A DNA stretch of 64,000 nucleotides from Sphingomonadales bacterium UBA2683. Its GTDB lineage: Bacteria; Pseudomonadota; Alphaproteobacteria; Sphingomonadales; Sphingomonadaceae. The position numbers were made by a program, and so were the translations under genes. The stretch covers positions 124,001-188,000 of the forward strand of contig DELZ01000004.1 of NCBI GenBank assembly GCA_002354635.1, given 5' to 3'. The notes under the pieces are model-generated. The model had not been told where the DNA came from. It made no database searches and saw only the letters and a list, made by a program, of their open reading frames with translations. Every line of letters begins with the position of its first letter. The first letter of the stretch is position 1. This document shows positions 44,527 through 51,308 of the stretch, piece after piece.

Positions 44527-44698
44527 GTAATCGCGCCCAGCCGGGCCTTGCATGCGAAATCATCACCAACCCCGAACCCGCGGCACTTATGCTGGCGGCG
44601 TCGGCTATTTCTCGCCCGATGGCAGCATCGACAGCTGCATTGTTCTCAGAGCCGGGATTGTGAAAGACGGCACGGGATGTGGCATTTGGTCAGTGACT
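44527..44698 (+). pseudogene. Decayed duplicate of the trpE 3' end
   Basis: From about 44574 the DNA closely follows trpE from about 43399 (shared peptide YAGGVGYFSPDG then DSCIVLR and GIVKDG), with many silent differences. At GGCA it jumps to the last bases of trpE: GGCACGGGATGT, then a GG.TTTGGTCA ending as in trpE 43617-43643. This is an internal deletion of about 122 bases between two GGCA repeats (43495-43498 and 43617-43620). Weaker similarity extends left to about 44527 with small deletions. It has no start and cannot make a functional protein. It is a scar of duplication or partial gene replacement around the methyltransferase gene. Confidence 0.85.
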
Positions 44699-44730
44699 TG
44701 CCAAATGTCGCGAAGCAACAACTGCAGCAT

Positions 44731-45561
44731 CTATCTGGAACTGCCAGAATCCCTGTGTTTATCCCCGGCTGTATTTTCTGGCACAACGGGATGACCTGCG
44801 ACCCGACGGTAGAGATGCCACGTAGCATGACCAAGTATCGGCAACACGACCAGAAGTCCCAGAAAAAGCGGCAGCATGGCGAGGAACAATGCAATCGCGA
44901 TTATGATAGCCCAGGCCAGCAAGACGATCTTGTTCGATCGTACTGTTGCCAGGCTGACAATGATGGCAGTGATAAAATCGACTTCACGATCGACGAGCAT
45001 CGGCAGGCTGACCACGATGATCGAAAAAAATGCCAGAGCCATCAGCGCCCCGACGAAGCTGCCGACGAGCAACATCATGATACCAGTACCGGTGTAAAAC
45101 AAATTGACCGAATCCAATGCCAACCCCGAGTCTGCCAGAAATATTGCAAAAATGCCGTGCGCAACCATCAGCCAGAATGCGAAAGCGACAAACAGGATTA
45201 CGCCCATGCTCAATATTTGCTCGTCACCGCGCCCGCGCAATGCCCCGAGGATCGCTCGCCAACTCATAGGCAGACCTGCCTCGCGGCGGCGGCTCACTTC
45301 GTATAGCCCGACAGCCACAAACGGCGCTAGCAATGGAAATCCCGCCGCAGCCGGGACTAACCAAGCGATCTCGCCGCGGACATAAAGCGCAAAATAAATG
45401 GCCAGACCCGCAAACACGTAAATGGCTGCGAAGAACAGTCCGAATACGGGCTGGGTCCTGAAATCGGTCCAGCCCTTGCCGAGGACCACACCAAGGTCAC
45501 GAAACTCAAGATCATCCGCAACCGCCGCCGGCAAGATCTGCGCCTGCTTGTTCATACTCAT
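44731..45561 (-). CDS. DUF2189 family membrane protein
   Basis: 276 aa with about six hydrophobic helices (roughly residues 45-63, 67-85, 120-140, 155-180, 182-200 and 215-245). The N-terminal cytoplasmic segment DLEFRDLGVVLGKGWTDFRT and the loop PFVAVGLYEVSRRREAGLPM are characteristic of DUF2189 proteins. Function is unknown; some relatives are annotated as cytochrome c oxidase subunit I-like only by hydrophobicity. It ends 32 bases after the trpE remnant and is probably transcribed with or near the PHA-system gene upstream. Confidence 0.85.
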   Translation of the reverse strand: MSMNKQAQILPAAVADDLEFRDLGVVLGKGWTDFRTQPVFGLFFAAIYVFAGLAIYFALYVRGEIAWLVPAAAGFPLLAPFVAVGLYEVSRRREAGLPMSWRAILGALRGRGDEQILSMGVILFVAFAFWLMVAHGIFAIFLADSGLALDSVNLFYTGTGIMMLLVGSFVGALMALAFFSIIVVSLPMLVDREVDFITAIIVSLATVRSNKIVLLAWAIIIAIALFLAMLPLFLGLLVVLPILGHATWHLYRRVAGHPVVPENTAGDKHRDSGSSR

Positions 45562-45681
45562 GGTAATTCCTCTCCATGGAAACCGCTAGAGAGCCTGCAA
45601 CAAATCATCTGTTACATCAAGTTTGGCCTGAACAGGCCGCCGCCCCTTTCGTTTGGGATGAAACGGTAATTGCTACCGCCC

Positions 45682-45984
45682 CTATTCCAACATCTTCGGC
45701 GCTTCCTTCTGGAGCTTTTCCTTGATCTTGTTGGCGAACATCGCGAGCATCGGCGGCAGGTCAAAAACGGCATAGACCTCGTCTTCGCGGACATGCATGT
45801 CGCTGACGATGCGCTGGCCGACGGCCTGGAGGGTGAAGTGGAGATGGTCGTCTTCCCAGTGATGGTCGGTCAGGCTGGCCCCGGGGATGATATCGCCAAG
45901 CGTGTGAATGCCGCTGCCTATCCGGCTCTTGGCTTCTGCCACGCCCAGCTTGTGGGGAATATTGACGGTGACGGGTTCGGCCAT
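45682..45984 (-). CDS. Polyhydroxyalkanoic acid system family protein
   Basis: 100 aa with the family pattern of a short alpha/beta protein: VTVNIPHKLGVAEAKSRI at the N-terminus, DHHWEDDHLHFTLQAVGQRI in the middle and a Lys-rich helix LAMFANKIKEKLQKEAPKML at the end. The name comes from genes found in PHA granule clusters; no PHA synthase is in this window, so a granule role here is unproven. A 120-base gap separates it from the DUF2189 gene. Confidence 0.85.
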   Translation of the reverse strand: MAEPVTVNIPHKLGVAEAKSRIGSGIHTLGDIIPGASLTDHHWEDDHLHFTLQAVGQRIVSDMHVREDEVYAVFDLPPMLAMFANKIKEKLQKEAPKMLE

Positions 45985-46099
45985 GATAAATATCCAATCA
46001 AATCATTTGTTGGTGAATTCCCTATCACCGCAATCGCGCAGGTCAAAGCCCTCGCGGAAACACTTGGCCTGAGGGATATTTCCCACTAGGCAACTTCGC

Positions 46100-46684
46100 A
46101 TGATCCTGGTCATCGACAATTACGATAGCTTCACCTTCAATCTGGTCCATTATCTGATGGAACTGGGTGCAGAAGTGCGGGTGGAGCGCAATGATGCACT
46201 GACCGCTGCCGATGCGCTGCGCACCAATGCGCAGGCCTTCCTGATTTCGCCCGGCCCCTGCACTCCCAATGAGGCCGGCATCTCGCTTGATCTGGTTGCG
46301 GCCTGTGCGGACGCAGAGAAACCCTTGCTCGGCGTCTGCCTTGGTCACCAGAGCATTGGCCAGCATTTTGGCGGCAAGGTCGTGCGCGGCGGGCTGATGC
46401 ACGGCAAGACGTCGCCGGTGACCCATGACGGCAGCGGCGTCTTTGCCGGCCTGCCCTCGCCTTATACCGCGACCCGCTATCATTCGCTGATTGTCGAGGA
46501 TATTCCTGCCTGCCTGCCGGTCAACGCTACCGCCGACGATGGTTCGGTCATGGGTTTCCGCCACGAAAGCCTGCCGATTCACGGCGTCCAATTCCATCCG
46601 GAGAGTATTGCCACGGAACATGGCCACAAGCTGCTGGCCAATTTCATGGCGATTGCGGGGATCGAAGCGAAGGAACGGGCATGA
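46100..46684 (+). CDS. trpG: Anthranilate/aminodeoxychorismate synthase glutaminase component
   Basis: 194 aa class I glutamine amidotransferase: VIDNYDSFTFNLVHYL, SPGPCTPNEAG, the nucleophile Cys80 in LLGVCLGHQSIGQHFGG, and the His-Glu pair in GVQFHPESIATEHG. It supplies ammonia to TrpE and probably also to PabB. It opens a five-gene chain in which each start overlaps the previous stop by ATGA (trpG-trpD-trpC-moaC-moeA). Confidence 0.96.
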   Translation: MILVIDNYDSFTFNLVHYLMELGAEVRVERNDALTAADALRTNAQAFLISPGPCTPNEAGISLDLVAACADAEKPLLGVCLGHQSIGQHFGGKVVRGGLMHGKTSPVTHDGSGVFAGLPSPYTATRYHSLIVEDIPACLPVNATADDGSVMGFRHESLPIHGVQFHPESIATEHGHKLLANFMAIAGIEAKERA

Positions 46685-47667
46685 CCTTGCCTGATCCAGC
46701 CAATGCCCTGTCCGAAGCAGCGGCCCGCGAAGCCTTTTCCGCGATATTCGAGGGATCCTGCTCGGCAGAAGAGATCACCGCCTTTCTGATCGCGCTAGCC
46801 GACCGGGGCGAGACTGCCACCGAGATCGCTGCAGCCGCGCAGGAAATGCGGGCCCGGATGATCGCTGTCGATGCTCCCGCGAATGCGATTGATGTCTGCG
46901 GCACCGGCGGCGATGGCAGCCACAGTCTGAATATCAGCACCGCCACCGCTTTGGTCATCGCCGCCTGCGAGATACCGATGGCGAAACATGGCAACCGCGC
47001 TGCCTCGAGCAAATCAGGTGCGGCGGATACGCTGGAGGCGCTCGGCCTGGACCTCGCGAAAGCGGCAAGCAACGCCGAGCAAAATCTGCGCGATATCGGT
47101 ATCGCCTTTTTCTTTGCGCCCAACCATCATCCGGCGCTCGGCCCGCTGGCGCCGATCCGCAAGGCAATTGGCCGCCGCACGATCTTCAATCTGCTTGGTC
47201 CGCTGTGTAATCCGGCAAAGGTCAAGCGCCAGCTGATCGGGGTCGCCTCACCCGACCTGGTCGAAACCTATGCCGAGGCCGCGCTGCAACTGAGCTATGA
47301 CAAGGCGATGATCGTCTCCGGCGAAGAGGGGCTCGACGAACTCAGCATTTCCGGTCCCAGTCTGGTGGCCATGATCAGCGACGGCGCCGTTACGATCAGC
47401 CGGATCACTCCGGAAGATGCGGGCCTTACCCGTCACCCGGCGGAAGCGATAAAGGGCGGTGATGCTGAATATAATGCCGCTGCGCTCAAGTCGCTGTTGC
47501 AGGGCGAGAAATCCGCTTATCGCGATGCCGTGCTGCTCAACAGCGCCGCAGCGCTGATGGTCGCGGGCGAAGTCGACAGCTGGGAAGCCGGGGTCGAGGA
47601 AGCCGCCGAAGCGCTCGACAAGGGGCTTGCCAACGCCATGCTGAACTGCTGGATCGCCAATCAATGA
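46681..47667 (+). CDS. trpD: Anthranilate phosphoribosyltransferase
   Basis: 328 aa. The PRPP-binding signature CGTGGDGSHSLNISTATA and the anthranilate-site segment AKHGNRAASSKSGAADTLEALG are intact, as is FFFAPNHHPALGPLAPIRKAIGRRT-type text in the middle. It attaches phosphoribose to anthranilate. ATGA overlap with trpG and with trpC. Confidence 0.97.
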   Translation: MTLPDPANALSEAAAREAFSAIFEGSCSAEEITAFLIALADRGETATEIAAAAQEMRARMIAVDAPANAIDVCGTGGDGSHSLNISTATALVIAACEIPMAKHGNRAASSKSGAADTLEALGLDLAKAASNAEQNLRDIGIAFFFAPNHHPALGPLAPIRKAIGRRTIFNLLGPLCNPAKVKRQLIGVASPDLVETYAEAALQLSYDKAMIVSGEEGLDELSISGPSLVAMISDGAVTISRITPEDAGLTRHPAEAIKGGDAEYNAAALKSLLQGEKSAYRDAVLLNSAAALMVAGEVDSWEAGVEEAAEALDKGLANAMLNCWIANQ

Positions 47668-48455
47668 ACAAGCTTGAAGAAATCTGCGCAACGACGCGGG
47701 ACTATGTGCGGCAACGGAAGGCTGATGTCGCGGCGTCAAAGCTGAGCGAGGACATCGGCCGTCAGAGCGCGCCGCGCGGCTTTGCTGCAGCGATCCGTGA
47801 GAAATCGGCAACCGGCTTTGCCCTGATCGCCGAAATCAAGAAAGCCAGCCCGTCCAAGGGCCTGATCCGCGAGGATTTCGATCCGCCTGCCCATGCGCGT
47901 GCCTATCAGGCTGGTGGGGCGGCGTGCCTGTCGGTTCTGACCGACCAGCCCTATTTCCAGGGCGCGGACGAATATCTGGTGGCCGCGCGCGCTGCGGTCG
48001 ACCTGCCCTGCCTGCGCAAGGATTTCATGGTCGATCCCTGGCAGGTCGCCGAATCGCGGGCGCTGGGCGCCGATGCGATCCTGATCATCATGGCGGTGCT
48101 GGACGACGCTCTAGCGGCGGAGATCGAGGCGGAAGCGCTGGCGCTCGGTATGGACGCGCTGATTGAAGTGCATGACGAAGCGGAACTGGAACGGGCGCTG
48201 AAACTGCAATCGCCCCTGCTCGGCATCAACAACCGCAATTTGAAGACTTTCGAGACCAGTCTTGACCAGACCGAACGGCTGGCGAAGCTGGTGCCCGACG
48301 ACCGGATCATGGTGTCGGAAAGCGGCATATTCACCCACGAAGATTGCCAGCGGCTGTCGCAATCGGGGGCGCGGGCGTTTTTGGTAGGTGAATCACTGAT
48401 GCGACAGGCTAATGTGGAGAGCGCAACCCGCGAGCTTTTGACAGGAACCCGATGA
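47664..48455 (+). CDS. trpC: Indole-3-glycerol phosphate synthase
   Basis: 263 aa TIM barrel without a fused TrpF domain. Key segments: LIAEIKKASPSKGLI (catalytic Lys), LRKDFMVDPWQV, LLGINNRNLKTF and MVSESGIFTHEDCQRL. It closes the indole ring from CdRP. ATGA overlaps on both sides couple it to trpD and moaC. Confidence 0.97.
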   Translation: MNKLEEICATTRDYVRQRKADVAASKLSEDIGRQSAPRGFAAAIREKSATGFALIAEIKKASPSKGLIREDFDPPAHARAYQAGGAACLSVLTDQPYFQGADEYLVAARAAVDLPCLRKDFMVDPWQVAESRALGADAILIIMAVLDDALAAEIEAEALALGMDALIEVHDEAELERALKLQSPLLGINNRNLKTFETSLDQTERLAKLVPDDRIMVSESGIFTHEDCQRLSQSGARAFLVGESLMRQANVESATRELLTGTR

Positions 48456-48922
48456 CTAAATTGACCCATATCGACGGCGACGGCGCGGCCCATATGGTTG
48501 ATGTTGGCGGCAAGGCCGACACGGTTCGCGAAGCCCATGCCGAGGGCCGGATCGCGGTGAAACTGGAAGTATTGGAAGCTATAAAAGCGAACGCCATGAA
48601 AAAGGGCGATGTGCTGGCGACGGCGCGCATTGCCGGGATCATGGCGGCGAAGAAGACCAGCGATCTGATCCCCCTGTGCCACCCGCTGGCGCTGACCAAG
48701 GTGGCGGTGGATTTCACGTTTTTAGAGGACGGCATCAAGGTCTCTTCGATGGCGCGGCTGACCGGCAAGACCGGCGTGGAAATGGAAGCTTTAACAGCCT
48801 GTTCCGTCGCACTTCTCACAATCTATGACATGTCCAAGGCGATGCAGAAGGATATGGTGATCAGCGATATCCGGCTGCTCTCGAAAAGCGGTGGCAAATC
48901 GGGAGACTGGGTCGCGGAATGA
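48452..48922 (+). CDS. moaC: Cyclic pyranopterin monophosphate synthase MoaC
   Basis: 156 aa, normal length. It has MVDVGGKADTVREA at the N-terminus, the active-site segment LIPLCHPLALTKV and the helical GVEMEALTACSVALLTIYDM with the KAMQKDM continuation. It converts the MoaA product 3',8-cH2GTP to cPMP. Coupled by ATGA overlap to trpC upstream and moeA downstream. Confidence 0.97.
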   Translation: MTKLTHIDGDGAAHMVDVGGKADTVREAHAEGRIAVKLEVLEAIKANAMKKGDVLATARIAGIMAAKKTSDLIPLCHPLALTKVAVDFTFLEDGIKVSSMARLTGKTGVEMEALTACSVALLTIYDMSKAMQKDMVISDIRLLSKSGGKSGDWVAE

Positions 48923-50103
48923 GCAGCTTGCTGCCTCTCGACGAAGCCCAGCAGCGACTGATCGCGCTGGCGTCCCGCCTGCCCGCCGAAACCCTTTCCG
49001 TCCATGATGCGCTCGGCCGCTATCTCGCCGCCGACCTGATCGCCAAGCGCGAGCAGCCGGCGGCCGATATGTCGGCAATGGACGGCTATGCGATCCGCTT
49101 CGAGGACCGCGACGGCCCCTGGACATTGATCGGCGAATGCGCCGCTGGCAGCCCGCCCTGCCGCGCGCTGCAAGCGGGAGAAACCGCCCGCATTTTCACC
49201 GGCGCCCTGCTGCCCGAAGGCGCGGATAGCGTGGTCATGCAGGAAAATGTCGCAGCCGATGGCGCCACCTTCCGCCTGACCGCAGAGCCCTCGCCCGCAA
49301 AAGGCCGTCATGTCCGTCACAAGGGCGGTGATTTTGCACAAGGCAGCGTCGGCTTGTCCGCTGGCAGCCTGCTCAATGCGGCAGCCTTGGGCGAAGCGGT
49401 AATCGCCGGCTATGGCGAGTTGTCGGTCGGCCAGCAGCCGCGCGTGGCGGTGGTCTCGACCGGCGACGAACTGGTCGCGCCGGGCAGCGCCACCCTGCCC
49501 CACCAGATCCCCGCCAGCAATGACGTCATGCTGTCAGCCATGCTGGCCGGCCTGACCGCCGAAACCCGCAGTCTGAGCGGCATTCCGGACGATTTGGACA
49601 TCTTGTGCCAGAGGCTGGAAAGCGCCGGGGACTGCGATATCATCGTCACCATCGGCGGCGCATCGGTCGGCGACCATGACCTGGTCGGGCCCGCCTTCCG
49701 CAAACTCGGCGCCGAAATCGACTTCTACAAGATCGCGATGAAACCGGGCAAGCCGGTGATGGCCGGCAAGCTGGGGTCGACAGTCATACTCGCCCTGCCC
49801 GGCAACCCCGCCTCCGCCTTTGTCGCCGCGATCCTGCTGCTGCTGCCGCTGGTCCGCTATATGGCCGGAGCCGCCCGCTATCTGCCGGAATATCAAAGCG
49901 TCCCGACCACCGAAACGCTCCCCGCCAACGGCCCCCGAGCGCAATTTCTGCGAGCAAAGGTTGATCAGTCCGGGATTACGCCTTTTGGTAGTCAGGATAG
50001 CGCAAAGTTGTCGGTGCTGGCCGCGTCCAACGCTCTGCTCTACCGACCTGTCCATGCGGATGCTGCAGATGCCGGTGAGATGGTGCCTTATATTGCGATA
50101 TAG
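48919..50103 (+). CDS. moeA: Molybdopterin molybdenumtransferase MoeA
   Basis: 394 aa. Domain III, the MogA-like fold, has VAVVSTGDELV and IIVTIGGASVGDHDLV; the N-terminal segment ADMSAMDGYAIRFED and VVMQENV are typical of MoeA. The C-terminal domain IV is present. It inserts molybdate into adenylylated molybdopterin made by MoaB-type protein. It is the last member of the ATGA-overlapped block; a 512-base gap follows before lexA. Confidence 0.96.
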   Translation: MSSLLPLDEAQQRLIALASRLPAETLSVHDALGRYLAADLIAKREQPAADMSAMDGYAIRFEDRDGPWTLIGECAAGSPPCRALQAGETARIFTGALLPEGADSVVMQENVAADGATFRLTAEPSPAKGRHVRHKGGDFAQGSVGLSAGSLLNAAALGEAVIAGYGELSVGQQPRVAVVSTGDELVAPGSATLPHQIPASNDVMLSAMLAGLTAETRSLSGIPDDLDILCQRLESAGDCDIIVTIGGASVGDHDLVGPAFRKLGAEIDFYKIAMKPGKPVMAGKLGSTVILALPGNPASAFVAAILLLLPLVRYMAGAARYLPEYQSVPTTETLPANGPRAQFLRAKVDQSGITPFGSQDSAKLSVLAASNALLYRPVHADAADAGEMVPYIAI

Positions 50104-50581
50104 TTGCTAGAGTCCGCAGAAAATGTTTTGATACCAGTAATTTACGCGTAATTTATCGGGCTTTTTACTATTGTTGCCAAAGGGCCGGCCGCTTTCGGCA
50201 CCCTGCTAGAAAGCGCTGAAAGGCTAAAAATGGGTGGAAAACGGACATCAGTCCCAAGGGCAACCGCCATACCCGTCGAGGCAATAAGCTGCGCCAAAGA
50301 GAAAGTCCCAGGCTGGTGGCCAACCCATCCATGCCGAGGCAATAAACAGCATGAGCGATACCGCACATCATAGACCAACAACGAAAATCGTGCGTTTCAT
50401 TTGCGAGTAATACTAAGGAAGATGAATGTCGGCAACTGGGGCGTGCCTAGAACGTCAGCTTTTTAACGGAAAACGGGAACAGCCGCCATCGAGGCAGAGG
50501 ATCATTTTGTCCATGTCGCCTGCCATTCTGCCAATAGACTAATCACTTCCCGCTTGACTTGGCCCGTTTTGTTTCATACTT
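50104..50581. other. Gene-free interval between moeA and the lexA operator
   Basis: No convincing gene. The leftward frame at 50142-50381 has no ribosome-binding site and unnatural composition. A direct repeat CGAGGCAATAA occurs at 50277-50287 and 50335-50345. The stretch near 50229-50252 (TGGGTGGAAAACGGACATCA) resembles short dispersed intergenic sequences I associate with Sphingomonadales genomes, but I cannot verify this. No terminator with a T run was seen after moeA. Confidence 0.4.
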
Positions 50582-50596
50582 GTTCCTTATTCGTTC
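50582..50596 (+). promoter_or_regulatory. LexA (SOS) box of the lexA gene
   Basis: GTTC (50582-50585), seven bases, GTTC (50593-50596): an exact alphaproteobacterial LexA operator, 19 bases before the lexA ATG. It indicates negative autoregulation, as is usual for lexA. Confidence 0.85.
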
Positions 50597-50615
50597 CCGG
50601 AACAGGACACTGGAC

Positions 50616-51308
50616 ATGCTCACGCAAAAGCAACATGAACTTCTTTGCTTCATTGATGAAAAACTCAAGGACAGCGGCGTTTCGCCGTCGTTCGAGGAAA
50701 TGAAGGAAGCGCTGGGGCTCAAGTCCAAGTCCGGCATTCACCGGTTGATCAGCGCGCTTGAGGAGCGGCACTTCATTCGCCGCCTGCCCAACCGGGCGCG
50801 GGCGCTGGAAGTGCTGAAGCTGCCGGAAGGCGGCGTGCAGGAAACGGCGCCGTCCAATGTTGTTTCGCTGCACCCCGAAACACCGGTGCGCGAGGTGATT
50901 TCAAACCCTGCACCGGCCGCCAATAATGACGTACTGGAAATTCCGCTGCACGGCCGGATCGCCGCCGGCGCCCCAATCGAGGCGCTGGAAGGCCAGTCTG
51001 CACTGAGCGTACCGGCTGCCCTGCTTGGTCCAGGCGAACATTATGCGCTGGAAGTCTCCGGCGATTCGATGATCGAGGCCGGCATCCTCGACGGTGACTA
51101 TGCATTGATCCAGAAAACCGAAGTGGCGCGTGATGGCGAGATTGTCGTAGCCCTGATCCATGACGAGGAGGCGACGTTGAAATATCTGCGCAAGGACAAC
51201 GGACAGATCCGGCTCGACCCTGCCAACGCCGCCTATGCGCCTCAGATTTACGGCGCCGGCGAAGTGCGCATCCAGGGCAAGATGGCCGGATTGCTGCGCC
51301 GCTACTGA
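50616..51308 (+). CDS. lexA: SOS repressor LexA
   Basis: 230 aa from the ATG at 50616 (MLTQKQHELLCFIDE); upstream in-frame codons would overlap the operator. An N-terminal winged HTH (about 1-65, with SPSFEEMKEALGLKSKSGIHRLI) is followed by the self-cleaving domain: Ala117-Gly118 cleavage site (GRIAAGAPIEA), Ser151 (SGDSMIEAGI) and Lys189 (ATLKYL). RecA filaments trigger cleavage. Its own box lies just upstream and a second box controls the radical SAM gene at 26 kb. Its 3' end overlaps the convergent comEC by 7 bases. Confidence 0.97.
   Translation: MLTQKQHELLCFIDEKLKDSGVSPSFEEMKEALGLKSKSGIHRLISALEERHFIRRLPNRARALEVLKLPEGGVQETAPSNVVSLHPETPVREVISNPAPAANNDVLEIPLHGRIAAGAPIEALEGQSALSVPAALLGPGEHYALEVSGDSMIEAGILDGDYALIQKTEVARDGEIVVALIHDEEATLKYLRKDNGQIRLDPANAAYAPQIYGAGEVRIQGKMAGLLRRY

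Noticed and set aside
44479..45306. 275-codon plus-strand frame beside and across the DUF2189 gene
   Set aside because: Mostly antisense to DUF2189, and its start runs out of frame over the trpE remnant.
45670..46089. Plus-strand frame opposite the PHA-system gene, ending shortly before trpG
   Set aside because: Its end looks protein-like (AIAQVKALAETLGL), but most of it is antisense to a recognised gene and it has no ribosome-binding site. It could be a gene remnant, but I cannot support that.
50277..50345. CRISPR-like repeat
   Set aside because: Only two 11-base copies with no further units and no cas genes in the window.
50142..50381. 79-codon leftward frame before lexA
   Set aside because: No ribosome-binding site, odd composition, and it overlaps repeat-like DNA.
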